Counted from the first letter of the stretch, positions 24,054-33,570 are shown. The stretch is DNA of 46,499 bases from Candidatus Auribacterota bacterium (GCA_023144635.1 JAGLFH010000053.1:1-46499), one strand, 5' to 3'. The notes: generated from the sequence alone by a model not told the origin. A program made the numbers and translations.

Positions 24054-24602
24054 CTACTTTGCTGTAGAATTTTCTTTCTCTTTTCTATATTTATCATTCA
24101 ATATCTTAATAATATCAGCGGTCAGCTCATTTGCTTTTGCTTTATATAAAAGGACTTGGTCATCAAAAATAAGGGTATATCCGTCTTTTTCTCCTGTTTC
24201 ATTAATGACTTTGACTATCTCCTCTGTTAACTTTTTAAAAATAATATCACGTTCTTTAAGAAGCTCTTCTTTTGAATCATTTGTAAAATCTCTGAGCTTT
24301 CTCATCTTATCTGTAAGTGCTTTCTGCTTTTCCTCTTTTGCCTCATCACTAAGAAGCTGCAGCTCATTTCTTAACTTATTTATTTCATCGACCAACTTCT
24401 GGCCGTCTACTTCCTTTTTGTATTTCTTTTTCTGCAGTTCTTCATTATGGTCTTTTGTCTTTTCATATGCCCCAAAAATCTTTTCAAAATTAACATAACC
24501 AACCTTCATCTCATCGCAAAACACTTCTTTTGCTGATATTTGCATACTAACTAAACATAAAATAGTCATTGCCCAAAATGTCATTTTTTTCATAACTCTC
24601 AT
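24054..24602 (-). CDS. skp: OmpH/Skp-like periplasmic chaperone
   Basis: The 182 residues begin with a signal peptide (a basic start, then MTFWAMTILCLVSMQISA). The mature start KVGYVNFEKIFGAYEKT is typical of Skp, followed by a long charged coiled coil and the closing segment IVKVINETGEKDGYTLIFDDQVLLYKA. Skp trimers hold unfolded outer-membrane proteins on the way to BAM. The first ATG is right, as AAGGAGGG lies six bases upstream. It lies between bamA and lpxD, the usual order in many diderms. Confidence 0.9.
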   Translation of the reverse strand: MRVMKKMTFWAMTILCLVSMQISAKEVFCDEMKVGYVNFEKIFGAYEKTKDHNEELQKKKYKKEVDGQKLVDEINKLRNELQLLSDEAKEEKQKALTDKMRKLRDFTNDSKEELLKERDIIFKKLTEEIVKVINETGEKDGYTLIFDDQVLLYKAKANELTADIIKILNDKYRKEKENSTAK

Positions 24603-24707
24603 GCTATACCCTCCTTGCGAAAAGACTTATTAAATATTATAAAAACTTAAACAATCGTACATTTTTCAAATCCCGTATGTTAGCAAATTCTTTTTTAAGA
24701 AACAACT

Positions 24708-27002
24708 CTAAAAAGTAGTTCCTAGGTTAAAAGTAAATACTCCGTTTTCATTTGAATGGAAATCATCTGTTATTACAGGATATCCGTAATCAAAACTGAT
24801 CGGCCCGATAGGCAGCTTTATTCTAAGCCCAATACCGACAGAACCATTAAGATCACCAAAATCTGCATCACTAAGGTTACTATATAAGTTTCCCACATCA
24901 AAAAATGTAGCTATACCAAGCCTCTTAAATATAGGAATAGTATATTCAAAAGTTGTATAGGCATAATATTTACCTCCAATAGGATCATCATTTATATCAT
25001 GCGGGCCTATATCCCTGTATTTAAAACCTCTAATACTTGTAGGACCTCCGATGAAGTATTTATCAAATAGTGGAACATCCAAAGAATCACCGTATTCTTC
25101 AATAAGCGATGTCTTAAATTTGATCATGAATACATGATCATCAAAAAAACTAAAAAAACTGTAATGACTGAAAGCCGTTTCGTAATATTCTGTATTTCCC
25201 CCAATGCCTGCAACTTCACCTCTTATAGTTGTCTGCATACCTTGCGTAGGATAATAATATGAATTCCTTGTATCACGTGTTAGTGAAAGACCTATTTTAC
25301 TTATTGTCCTTAGACCTTCTTCATTCTTTATCTGGTCAGAAGCATAAGGACTTACATTAGTTATTTCAGCCTCTTCATATCCGTAACGTGTTGTCATCCT
25401 GCTAAAACGGCCTACAGGCCATGCAAGACTCAACCCGCCTCCTGTTCTTTCTTCATCAAAGACAGATCCGATATAACTGCTGGAAGAATCATAAAGGTCA
25501 AACCCAAATGAAAGCTTTTTATCTAAGAACCAAGGTTCTACAAAACTTAAAGATAGATCTTTTGTCACTTCACCATATTCCATTCTAAGTTTTAATTTCT
25601 GAGCATCGCCTGAAAGATGAGGCCAGTTAAAAAGATCAAAGTTGTTCTGAGCAATTTCTATAAAACCCATAAAATTCTCAACAGAGCTGAATCCAGCACC
25701 AAAGCTAAGTTCACCTGTCCTTCCTTCTTCAACACCAATAATAAGATCACGATATTCCTCTTTACTTTCAGGATCTGGATAAATTTCAACTTTTTCAAAA
25801 AGCCCAAGGTTATTAAGCCTATTTTCGCTTATTTCAGTTTTAACACCGTCAAAGACCTCTCCGGGAGCAACGATTATCTCTCGCCTTAAAACAATGTCTT
25901 TTGTTTTCATGTTGCCGATAGTACGTATTTTGTTAACGTAAACCTTTATTCCTTCATTAATATAGTACTTTACGTTCATCCCTCCTGTTGTTTCATCAAT
26001 AACCGTATCTACCCCAACACGTGTATCTATATATCCTTTTTGATAATAAAGGTGCTCGATCCTTTTTAGATCATCAGTCAGATTTTCAGGAATAAAATAT
26101 TCACCTGATAAAAGTATATTACCAATAGCAAGCTCATCATCTGGAAAGATCGTATTCCCTTCATAAGTTACATTGTTTATCTTATATTTTGAACCTTCAT
26201 GCACTGTTATATATATATTTAAATATTTTTTATTTACTGTTAGTTCTTTTTTAACATCTAATATTTTAATATCAATATAACCTTCTCTATAATAAAGTGC
26301 TTTTATTCTTTCCAGATCATCCTTAAACTCACTTTGTTTAAGATATCCCTGACGGATAATAAAGAACTTGGATTTAGTTTTCATAGCTTTTCTTACCTTT
26401 CTTGGCTTAAAAACTTTTGCCCCAAGTATTTCTATCTTTTTAATTTTAATTCTCTTTTCTTCTTCTATAGAATAAAGGACTTCTGCAGTATTTGCGTCTT
26501 CATCTATTTGATAACTAAGTTCAACCGTTGCGCCCATGTATCCACGGTCCTCGTAATACTTTCTTATAGCTTCTTTTCCCTCAGCAAGCTTATTTTCATT
26601 TAATATTTTTTCTTCTGAAATCGGTATTACTTTTAATAATCTTTTTGTTTTAATTCTATTATTTCCCAAAATTGTAAGTTTTTTTATAACAGGTTTTTCT
26701 TCAACGTTATATGTCAATATGACCTGACCTGTCTCAGTCTCTGAAAAATCAATATCTATCTTTGAAAAATAACCTGTTTCATATAGCCTTTTTATGTCTT
26801 CGTTTGCATCTGACATACGGAACATTCTTCCTGGTGTTAATTTTAAATATCTCCTTATTACTGCACCGCTTACAGTAGCATTACCTCTTATGTATACTTC
26901 CTGAATTTCTTTATTTTCAATTGTTTGAGAATATAGCTCAGCAACAGTTGCACAAGACATTAACCCCATCAATAAAACTAAAACCAGAAATACTTTTTTC
27001 AT
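24708..27002 (-). CDS. bamA: Outer membrane protein assembly factor BamA
   Basis: This 764-residue protein has a signal sequence, five POTRA repeats (residues ~35-420) and a C-terminal Omp85 beta barrel. The barrel carries FIGGPTSIRGFKYRDIG, the conserved VRGF/Y-like loop, and ends in FTFNLGTTF with the aromatic beta-signal. It inserts outer-membrane proteins. The signal region LMGLMSCATVAE contains a cysteine in a lipobox-like context, unusual for BamA; ordinary cleavage after TVA is also possible. It lies 18 bp after dnaB and is followed by skp. Confidence 0.96.
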   Translation of the reverse strand: MKKVFLVLVLLMGLMSCATVAELYSQTIENKEIQEVYIRGNATVSGAVIRRYLKLTPGRMFRMSDANEDIKRLYETGYFSKIDIDFSETETGQVILTYNVEEKPVIKKLTILGNNRIKTKRLLKVIPISEEKILNENKLAEGKEAIRKYYEDRGYMGATVELSYQIDEDANTAEVLYSIEEEKRIKIKKIEILGAKVFKPRKVRKAMKTKSKFFIIRQGYLKQSEFKDDLERIKALYYREGYIDIKILDVKKELTVNKKYLNIYITVHEGSKYKINNVTYEGNTIFPDDELAIGNILLSGEYFIPENLTDDLKRIEHLYYQKGYIDTRVGVDTVIDETTGGMNVKYYINEGIKVYVNKIRTIGNMKTKDIVLRREIIVAPGEVFDGVKTEISENRLNNLGLFEKVEIYPDPESKEEYRDLIIGVEEGRTGELSFGAGFSSVENFMGFIEIAQNNFDLFNWPHLSGDAQKLKLRMEYGEVTKDLSLSFVEPWFLDKKLSFGFDLYDSSSSYIGSVFDEERTGGGLSLAWPVGRFSRMTTRYGYEEAEITNVSPYASDQIKNEEGLRTISKIGLSLTRDTRNSYYYPTQGMQTTIRGEVAGIGGNTEYYETAFSHYSFFSFFDDHVFMIKFKTSLIEEYGDSLDVPLFDKYFIGGPTSIRGFKYRDIGPHDINDDPIGGKYYAYTTFEYTIPIFKRLGIATFFDVGNLYSNLSDADFGDLNGSVGIGLRIKLPIGPISFDYGYPVITDDFHSNENGVFTFNLGTTF

Positions 27003-27019
27003 ATTTTCACCCTTTTATG

Positions 27020-28429
27020 TTAAAAGTCTTCATCATCTTCAAAATGTTCATCCATTTCATCTTTTTCTTTTAGATTCACAAATTGAGTATATTGTTCAAA
27101 AAATTTAAGCTCAAATTTTCCAGTCGGACCGTTTCTTTGTTTAGCTATTTTAAGCTCAGCTATTCCCGGTTTGTCATCTGGATTATAATAATCCGGCCTC
27201 ATCAGAAGCATAACAACATCAGCATCCTGCTCAATAGCCCCTGATTCTCTTAAGTCAGCAAGTTGCGGCTGATGATCCTGACGGCTCTCAACAGCACGAT
27301 TCAGCTGGGATAAAATCAGAATAGGAACACTTAGCTCTCTTGCAAGAGCTTTTATAGAACGTGAAATTTCAGATATTTCCTGTTGTCTTCCTTCAAACTT
27401 GTTCCCGGAACCTGTCATAAGCTGCAAATAATCTACTATTATAAACTCTATTTTCTTCTGTGACATCATACGACGCGCTTTTGCACGAAGTGTTAATGCA
27501 GAAATACTCGGTGTATCATCTATATATATTGGAGCCGCCGCAAGACGACTGGCAGCATTTGCAAGATTAGGAAAATCCTGTTTTGATAAAAAGCCTGTTC
27601 TTACTTTATTTGCATTTACACGAGCAAGAGAACATAACATTCTTAGAGCAAGATGCTCTTTTGACATTTCAAGACTAAAAACAGCTGCTGGTTTTTTTTC
27701 CACAACAGCAACATGTGCAGCAATATTCAATCCCAAAGCTGTTTTTCCCATTGAAGGCCTTGCCGCAAGCACTATCATATCAGATTTTTGGAAACCGGAT
27801 GTCATTTTATCAAGTTCTAAAAAACCCGTAGAAACCCCTGATATTAAAGCTTTCTTGTTATAAAGCCTGTCGACTGTCTCAAGGCTTTCTTTCATAAGAC
27901 TTTTCATATCATAAAAAGACCGATCAATTTTTGATTGAGAAATTTGAAAGATCTCTTTTTCAGCAGAATCAAGCACAGTGTTTACATCAACAGAGTTATC
28001 ATAACACTCATTCATAACCTGTGAAGAAACTTCAATAAGGCGCCTTAATACTTCTTTATCTCTAACAATCTTTACGTAATGCTCAACATTAGCTGCTGTC
28101 GGCACAACATTAACAAGTTCAGTTAAATACGAAACGCCTCCTATACTTTCAAGAGCGTCCATCGTCTTTATTTTTTCAGTTAAAGTAATGACATCAACGT
28201 TTTCATTAAGTTCAAATAAAGAGACAATGGCTTTAAAAATTGTTGAATGTTTTTTTAAATAAAAGGATTCATCGCTTATTTTTTCAAGAGCAATGGACAC
28301 AGCATTTTCCGAAAGCATTAATGAACCGAGGAGACCTTTTTCTGCATCTATGTTCTGCGGAGGGACTATATCATCACGCACTGCACTGGCAACGTGCTTT
28401 AAATCATTGATTTTGGTTTTACGTGCCAT
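27020..28429 (-). CDS. dnaB: Replicative DNA helicase DnaB
   Basis: This 469-residue hexameric helicase unwinds DNA at the fork. The N-terminal domain (VPPQNIDAEKGLLGSLMLSENAVSIALEKI) binds primase and loader. The RecA-like domain carries Walker A AARPSMGKTALGLNIA, FSLEMSKEHLALRML, and Walker B IEFIIVDYLQLM, and ends with the arginine-finger region IAKQRNGPTGKFELKF. No intein. It follows rplI, as in the widespread rpsF-ssb-rpsR-rplI-dnaB order. Confidence 0.97.
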   Translation of the reverse strand: MARKTKINDLKHVASAVRDDIVPPQNIDAEKGLLGSLMLSENAVSIALEKISDESFYLKKHSTIFKAIVSLFELNENVDVITLTEKIKTMDALESIGGVSYLTELVNVVPTAANVEHYVKIVRDKEVLRRLIEVSSQVMNECYDNSVDVNTVLDSAEKEIFQISQSKIDRSFYDMKSLMKESLETVDRLYNKKALISGVSTGFLELDKMTSGFQKSDMIVLAARPSMGKTALGLNIAAHVAVVEKKPAAVFSLEMSKEHLALRMLCSLARVNANKVRTGFLSKQDFPNLANAASRLAAAPIYIDDTPSISALTLRAKARRMMSQKKIEFIIVDYLQLMTGSGNKFEGRQQEISEISRSIKALARELSVPILILSQLNRAVESRQDHQPQLADLRESGAIEQDADVVMLLMRPDYYNPDDKPGIAELKIAKQRNGPTGKFELKFFEQYTQFVNLKEKDEMDEHFEDDEDF

Positions 28430-28545
28430 TCTTTATTTTATCCCGGCCATTTTAAGCAAAAACAAACTTATAAACAGCACTTCTTTAGGAATTTTTTAAA
28501 TAACTATTGCCGAATATTATAACAAAAAAAGTGAAGCACAGTATT

Positions 28546-28998
28546 TTATTCTTCTTCTTTTTTTTCTATAATGACTTTTAATTTAGCTAAAACATCTGGA
28601 TGTATTTTTATATTTACCTGATATTCGCCTAACTGCTTAATAGGAGCCGCAATAAGAATTTTTTTCTTTTCAATTGAAACACCTTTTGCTTCAAGAGCTT
28701 CAGCTATCTGTATATTTGTTACTGCTCCGAAAAGTTTTTCGTTCTCACCGGATTGAACGATGATTTTTATTTCAAGCTTATCTATTTGATCAGCTATTTT
28801 TTTTGCTTCTTCTACTTCCTTGATGTTCTCCAGCTTAAACTTTTTTATCATTTTGCTTACTTTATTTTCATTATGTTTTGTAGCAAGAACCGCAAATTTA
28901 CGCGGGATCAGAAAATTCCTAGCATATCCGTCAGCAACTGTAACTATCTCTCCGGGAATCCCCAATTTTTCAACACGTTTTTCTAAAATTATTTTCAT
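28546..28998 (-). CDS. rplI: 50S ribosomal protein L9
   Basis: The 150 residues match the family. The N-terminal domain MKIILEKRVEKLGIPGEIVTVADGYARNFLIPRKFA is diagnostic, followed by a connecting helix and the C-terminal domain beginning near KLFGAVTNIQIAEAL. An AAGGAGG site precedes the ATG. It lies 143 bp after rpsR across a spacer with degenerate repeats, and 116 bp before dnaB. Confidence 0.97.
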   Translation of the reverse strand: MKIILEKRVEKLGIPGEIVTVADGYARNFLIPRKFAVLATKHNENKVSKMIKKFKLENIKEVEEAKKIADQIDKLEIKIIVQSGENEKLFGAVTNIQIAEALEAKGVSIEKKKILIAAPIKQLGEYQVNIKIHPDVLAKLKVIIEKKEEE

Positions 28999-29029
28999 TT
29001 GTTACCTCCTTATTTTATCAAAAGACAAA

Positions 29030-29141
29030 TATCAGAATACATTAGACAGAAAAAGGTAGAAAGATAATTATAATATTGTCTGTAAATACGTTTTCTTAAT
29101 CCATTTTTTTCTGTTATCTGACATCTGTTGCCTGTATTCTG
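29030..29141. repeat. Degenerate word repeats in the rpsR-rplI spacer
   Basis: CAGAATACA at 29033-29041 is mirrored by TGTATTCTG at 29131-29139. Between them are variants of CTGTTATCTGACATCTGTTG. The style matches the other degenerate islands of the window (8680-8820, 21583-21653). Confidence 0.45.
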
Positions 29142-29384
29142 TTATTTTCCAACAAACGGCATAATAGCTGCGATACGTGCATTCTTTACAGCACCAGAGA
29201 GCTGTCTTTGATGCTTAGCACAATTACCAGTGATACGCCCGGAAAGTATTTTTCCTCTTTCAGTTATATAATGCTGCAGAGTTGCAATATCTTTATAATC
29301 GATATATTTTATTTTGTTAATGCAGAATCTGCATTTTCTTATAGGAAATTTTTTAAATGATATTCTTCCTTCACGATCTGCCAT
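29142..29384 (-). CDS. rpsR: 30S ribosomal protein S18
   Basis: The 80 residues include [43 protein letters not shown] and the RARxxALxPF-like end [12 protein letters not shown]. The C-x2-C...C-x2-H pattern shows the zinc-binding form of S18. It lies 24 bp after ssb. S18 binds with S6 to 16S rRNA. Confidence 0.97.
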   Translation of the reverse strand: MADREGRISFKKFPIRKCRFCINKIKYIDYKDIATLQHYITERGKILSGRITGNCAKHQRQLSGAVKNARIAAIMPFVGK

Positions 29385-29408
29385 TGAAATCCTCCATCTT
29401 TATAAACT

Positions 29409-29840
29409 TTAAAATGGAATATCTTCATCCAAAGGAACTTCTTCGGATGCTTCCACATTTATATTTTTACTTACACTAGTATCTGCTGATGAAGCCTTGT
29501 CGTCTTTTCGTTTGCTTGAAAGAAACTGAATCCTTTGAGCCACGACTTTTAATTTGCTTCTTTTTTCACCAGTGTTGGTTTCCCATTTGTCAAGTTGAAG
29601 CCTCCCCTCAACAAGAAGTGCAGATCCTTTGCTTAAATACTCTCCACACGTCTCTGCCTGTCTTCCCCAAGCACTGACATCCACAAAAACAACGTCTTCT
29701 TTTTTTGATCCATCCTTTGCAGTATAGTTACGCGAAACTGCAAGAGAAAGGCTGGCAACCGCAGTGCCGCTAGAAATATAGCGGAGCTCCGGATCCCTAG
29801 TCAACCTACCAGCTAAAAAAACTTTATTCAAATCAACCAT
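29409..29840 (-). CDS. ssb: Single-stranded DNA-binding protein
   Basis: This 143-residue protein has an OB fold (LNKVFLAGRLTRDPELRYISSGTAVASLSLAVS, then FVDVSAWGRQAETCGEYLSKGSALLVEGRL). A short flexible linker leads to the acidic tip LDEDIPF that recruits replication and repair proteins. It is located between rpsF and rpsR, the classic arrangement. Confidence 0.97.
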   Translation of the reverse strand: MVDLNKVFLAGRLTRDPELRYISSGTAVASLSLAVSRNYTAKDGSKKEDVVFVDVSAWGRQAETCGEYLSKGSALLVEGRLQLDKWETNTGEKRSKLKVVAQRIQFLSSKRKDDKASSADTSVSKNINVEASEEVPLDEDIPF

Positions 29841-29855
29841 TTTCTGCTCCTTTAT

Positions 29856-30170
29856 TTATTCCGTTATTTCGTTTAGAGGAAGCTTTTTGTCCTTTATGAA
29901 AATAAGTTCTCTGAGAACATTCTGGTTAAGGTGATATTTTTTCCTTAGCTTATCAATAGCCGCTGTACCTACCTTAAACAACATTAATACATATAAAGCA
30001 TATGACTGCTTTTTTATCTGATAGGTTAGTTTTCTACGGCCTATGACCTTGACCTCTTCAATATTTCCTTTCTCCTTCACTATTTCGTTTTTAATCGTCT
30101 CGACTTCTTTATTAAACGAATCCTCGTCGAGCTCGGGATTGATCAAAAACATTCCTTCATACAGTTTCAA
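29856..30170 (-). CDS. rpsF: 30S ribosomal protein S6
   Basis: The 104 residues have the ferredoxin-like S6 fold: MKLYEGMFLINPELDEDSFN, then VIGRRKLTYQIKKQSYALYVLMLF, and NQNVLRELIFIK. A GGAGG site precedes the ATG. It lies 15 bp before ssb. No acidic C-terminal tail is present. Confidence 0.96.
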   Translation of the reverse strand: MKLYEGMFLINPELDEDSFNKEVETIKNEIVKEKGNIEEVKVIGRRKLTYQIKKQSYALYVLMLFKVGTAAIDKLRKKYHLNQNVLRELIFIKDKKLPLNEITE

Positions 30171-30294
30171 TTGCGCACCTCCTTGATGCTTCTTTGTTAT
30201 TTTTTACTACTTAAAAAACGCTGAATATTACTCTATTTTCCATATACAAGCAAGATTATTCTCTTAAACCATCTATAAGGCAAATAATCTTAAT

Positions 30295-30918
30295 TTAAAC
30301 TTCCTTTTTACTTTCTTTATCTTCATTTTTATTGCGCGTGTTAAAAAGGTTCATTGCTTTTTTTATATTCCCTTCAAAAAAAAGCTCCATGATACGGTTT
30401 GTGGAAAGCAATATTTCCTTAAGTTTTGATTTTTCATCTCTTGAAAAATTGCTTAATACAAATGATCTTATAACATCTTTACTTCTTAATTTTGCTTCAT
30501 TAAAAATCTCAGTACCTATACCTATACGCAGCCTGTTAAAACACTTAATACCTGTTTCCTGAATTATCGATTCCATTCCATTATGCCCGCCACTTGAACC
30601 TTTTTCACGCACTCTTATTTTTCCAAAAAGAAGCTGAAAATCATCATATACGATCATATAATCTTCAGGATTCAACTTATAATAATCAACTATCTTTTTT
30701 ACTGCATATCCGCTTAAGTTCATATAAGTATGCGGTTTCACTAATAATAATCTTTCACCGTACTGCCTAAAAGCAGCTAAAGAAACATTTAAACGGCTTT
30801 TTTTTTCAAAGACCAGATCTCTATTTTCACAAAACTTATCTACTGCCATAAAACCAACATTATGGCGATTGTTCTTATATGTCGTTCCAGGATTTCCCAG
30901 ACCTATTATTGCTTTCAT
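30295..30918 (-). CDS. pth: Peptidyl-tRNA hydrolase
   Basis: The protein has 207 residues from the ATG at 30918; a TTG just before it gives one more. It releases tRNA from peptidyl-tRNAs dropped by ribosomes. Visible are AIIGLGNPGTTYKNNRHNVGF with the catalytic His, KPHTYMNLSG, MIVYDDFQLLFGKIRVREKGSSGGHNGMESI, and RLRIGIG. A Lys-rich tail extends past the fold. It lies between rplY and rpsF, 124 bp before rpsF; AAGATTATT and AATAATCTT form an inverted pair in that spacer (about 30250-30290). Confidence 0.96.
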   Translation of the reverse strand: MKAIIGLGNPGTTYKNNRHNVGFMAVDKFCENRDLVFEKKSRLNVSLAAFRQYGERLLLVKPHTYMNLSGYAVKKIVDYYKLNPEDYMIVYDDFQLLFGKIRVREKGSSGGHNGMESIIQETGIKCFNRLRIGIGTEIFNEAKLRSKDVIRSFVLSNFSRDEKSKLKEILLSTNRIMELFFEGNIKKAMNLFNTRNKNEDKESKKEV

Positions 30919-30941
30919 CAATGCTTCGTCGGTAGTTTACC

Positions 30942-31601
30942 CTATTTATTTTGCTCTTCCTTTTCCTTCTTTATCACTTCCGGTTCTTTCGGAGCTTCAG
31001 CAACGATTTCGCCTTCTGCTTCTTCTGTCTCTTCAGCTTTCTTCAATACAGCAACAGCAACAACAGTTGTATCAGTAGGGGTCAGAACCTTTATTTCAGC
31101 TGAAATATCCAGATCACGCACATGTATTGAATGGCCGGAATCAAGATTTGTAATGTCAATTACTATGTCTGACGGGATGTCTTTTGGTAAACACTCAATA
31201 TATAGTTCACGGAGTGTATGCTCTAAGATACCACCCTTTGCTACTCCAACCGGTTTTCCTTTAAGATGTATCGGAATATGCGTTGAAAGCTTTTCACCGG
31301 CATGTATCTCAATAAAATCAATATGCAAAAACTCTTCTTTTACAGGGTTTTTCTGAAAATCTTTGATGATAACTGTTTTCTCTTTATCCGGAGCATCAGC
31401 AAATTTAAGGTCAATAAGTACATTTTCTGCAACATGACCGTGAAACGTTTTGAAAAATTCTTTAGAATCAAGAGCTATTGAAAGAGAAGAACTTCCTCTT
31501 TGATAAACGATAGCAGGAATTTTTCCATCTTTCCTTAATTTGTATGCTTTTTCTTTTTCAGAATCGCGAAGCAATGCATTCATTGTTAATTTCTTTCCCA
31601 T
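30942..31601 (-). CDS. rplY: 50S ribosomal protein L25 (Ctc/TL5 form)
   Basis: The 219 residues make the long two-domain form. The N-terminal L25 domain binds 5S rRNA (LRKDGKIPAIVYQRGSSSLSIAL and FLHIDFIEIHAGEKLSTHIPI). The C-terminal beta domain (LPKDIPSDIVIDITNLDSGHSIHVRDLD) is that of Ctc/TL5. It ends in an acidic, low-complexity tail. It lies 25 bp downstream of prs; prs-rplY-pth is a common order. Confidence 0.95.
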   Translation of the reverse strand: MGKKLTMNALLRDSEKEKAYKLRKDGKIPAIVYQRGSSSLSIALDSKEFFKTFHGHVAENVLIDLKFADAPDKEKTVIIKDFQKNPVKEEFLHIDFIEIHAGEKLSTHIPIHLKGKPVGVAKGGILEHTLRELYIECLPKDIPSDIVIDITNLDSGHSIHVRDLDISAEIKVLTPTDTTVVAVAVLKKAEETEEAEGEIVAEAPKEPEVIKKEKEEQNK

Positions 31602-31626
31602 AAAAAAGCCTCCCCGTTAAAAACTT

Positions 31627-32571
31627 TTAGTTTACATGATCAAAAAGTGAACTTACTGATTCATTATGGTGAATCCTTCGTATTGCTTCACCCATAAGAT
31701 CAGAAACAGATATTATTTCAATTCTTTTATTTTTTTTCTTAAGCGGCATACTGTCAGTGATTATAATTTTTTCAATAGACGATTTTCTAAGTCTGTCATA
31801 AGCAGGACCGCTTAAAACACCATGGCTTGCAAAAACATATATTTTATTTGCACCTTTGTTTTTTAAGGCCTTTGCAGCTTCAGTAATAGATCCAGCTGTT
31901 GCAATAATATCATCTACCATTAAAACATCTTTGCCTTTAACATCTCCTATAATGTTCATTACTTCCGCTTCTTTGTCGTTAACCCTTCTCTTATCAACAA
32001 CACAAAGAGATGTTCCAAGACTTTTTGCAAAAGCACGAGCCATTTTAATACTTCCTACGTCAGGAGAAACAACAACAAGTTCTTTGATAAATTTCATTTT
32101 TTTAATTTCTTCGATTACAACACTCGCAGCATATAAATGATCTACCGGTATATCAAAAAATCCCTGTATCTGGGTTGCATGAAGATCCATAGTAAGGATC
32201 CTGTCAACACCAGCTGCAGTTATAAGATTTGCAACAAGTTTTGCTGTGATCGGCACTCTAGGCTGATCTTTTCTATCCTGCCTTGCATATCCAAAATACG
32301 GGATAACAGCTGTTATCCTTGAAGCAGATGCTCTTTTTAAAGCATCTATCATAATAAGAAGTTCCATCAGGTTTTCATTCGGCGGAGGACATGTAGGCTG
32401 AACAATAAAAACGTCCTTTCCCCGGACATCATTATTTATTTTCACAAATATCTCTCCCTCACTAAAACGGGTTACGTCGGCATTACTAAGGTTCTTTCCA
32501 AGATATTTCGTTATCTTTTCTGCCAGTGCCCTGTTAGCATTACCTGAAAAAACCATCAATGCTTTGCTCAT
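31627..32571 (-). CDS. prs: Ribose-phosphate pyrophosphokinase
   Basis: The 314 residues match class I PRPP synthase, which makes PRPP from ribose-5-phosphate and ATP for nucleotides, His and Trp. Motifs: FSEGEIFVKINNDVRGKDVFIVQPTCPPPNENLMELLIMIDALKR (split across the ATP loop), YFGYARQDRKDQPRVPITAKL, and the PRPP-binding segment DVLMVDDIIATAGSI. AAAGGAGC precedes the ATG. It heads the long minus-strand gene run and probably has its own promoter in the upstream 435-bp spacer. Confidence 0.97.
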   Translation of the reverse strand: MSKALMVFSGNANRALAEKITKYLGKNLSNADVTRFSEGEIFVKINNDVRGKDVFIVQPTCPPPNENLMELLIMIDALKRASASRITAVIPYFGYARQDRKDQPRVPITAKLVANLITAAGVDRILTMDLHATQIQGFFDIPVDHLYAASVVIEEIKKMKFIKELVVVSPDVGSIKMARAFAKSLGTSLCVVDKRRVNDKEAEVMNIIGDVKGKDVLMVDDIIATAGSITEAAKALKNKGANKIYVFASHGVLSGPAYDRLRKSSIEKIIITDSMPLKKKNKRIEIISVSDLMGEAIRRIHHNESVSSLFDHVN

Positions 32572-33007
32572 ATTTAATGCTCCTTTATATATACTTAAAT
32601 ATTAAACTATAAGGAAAAGTTTGAATATTGTATGTGAATCTTTTTAATTTGAAAAGCTTTTTTTTAAAATTTTAAAGATTATTATATATAATCATTAATT
32701 ATCAGGAAAATTATTTTAGATCTTTTTATCCGTCTATAACTTACTACATTTCTTTATGTTATACTTTTTACCGATTTAACAACCAGTTGATACATAATAA
32801 ATAAGTTCACCATAAGTAAATATCGCTTCATTTTTATGATAATCTTCTGTAACTCATTAGCTATAAGATATTAAACAACTTAAATGTTAATATTTTTATT
32901 TCATTTAAAGTAAAATTAGGAATTTCAATTAGGAAAATTAGATTAGTTTTGATATAATATAAGAAAATCAGAAATTACAATGTAAACTTCATAATAGGAG
33001 GAAGTAC
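32572..33007. promoter_or_regulatory. Divergent promoter region of prs and the exporter operon
   Basis: This 436-bp spacer is very AT-rich and has no gene. On the plus strand a perfect TATAAT at 32953-32958, with a poor -35 (TTAGGA at 32929-32934), could serve the exporter operon. An AGGAGG ends 6 nt before its first ATG. For prs I see only a good ribosome-binding site, not a clear promoter. Confidence 0.45.
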
Positions 33008-33547
33008 ATGAAAAGATGGTTTATTGTATTTTGTATCATATGCCTATCTACAGCTTTTACAGGCTGCATTGATACAGGTGACGACGACGATGATGATGAC
33101 GATGCAGCAGTAGAGAGTTCATCTTCCAGCAGTAGCAGTAATCTACCTTTCAGCTTATCAGATGTTGTATGGCTTTATACTGATGTATCAGGCTGGGCTG
33201 AGACAGGAACACTCAACACCGTAGCACTTTCCGGAGATACATTAATTCTTGATTATGACAAAACAAATGTATGGCCGAATGTTGACAGGCTTAATGCTAA
33301 CCCATGGGTTTTTATGCAAGCGTCGGATGGCACATGGTATGCCGGAATATTTGAATATATGCGACAGGGATATGCATCAAGACCAAAAGCTACTGTAAAC
33401 GGAGCTCACGTCCAGAAAGCTCCTATGAATGGCAGCTGGAAACCTACAGCTGGCCAGCAGTACGGCTTTATGGTAAGCGGACTTGCCCGTGGAGGATACA
33501 GTAATGTACAGGAACGCACGAATGTAGTGATGCTTACATGGGAGTAA
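33008..33547 (+). CDS. Outer-membrane-type lipoprotein with Asp8 and Ser8 runs
   Basis: The 179 residues start with a lipoprotein signal peptide ending in FTGC, so Cys20 would be lipidated. The +2 residue is Ile, consistent with outer-membrane sorting. Then come eight Asp (25-32), AAVE, and eight Ser (37-44) as a linker. The remaining ~135 residues form one compact domain rich in aromatic residues (DVVWLYTDVSGW, VWPNVD, NPWVFMQASDGTWYAGIFE, QYGFMVSGLARGG). I do not recognise it; the Trp-rich pattern suggests a beta-sandwich or carbohydrate-binding fold. Strong AGGAGG start. It leads the exporter operon 23 bp before the outer-membrane factor. Confidence 0.7.
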   Translation: MKRWFIVFCIICLSTAFTGCIDTGDDDDDDDDAAVESSSSSSSSNLPFSLSDVVWLYTDVSGWAETGTLNTVALSGDTLILDYDKTNVWPNVDRLNANPWVFMQASDGTWYAGIFEYMRQGYASRPKATVNGAHVQKAPMNGSWKPTAGQQYGFMVSGLARGGYSNVQERTNVVMLTWE

Positions 33548-33570
33548 GCTAACTTTTTTTGGTTTTTAGT

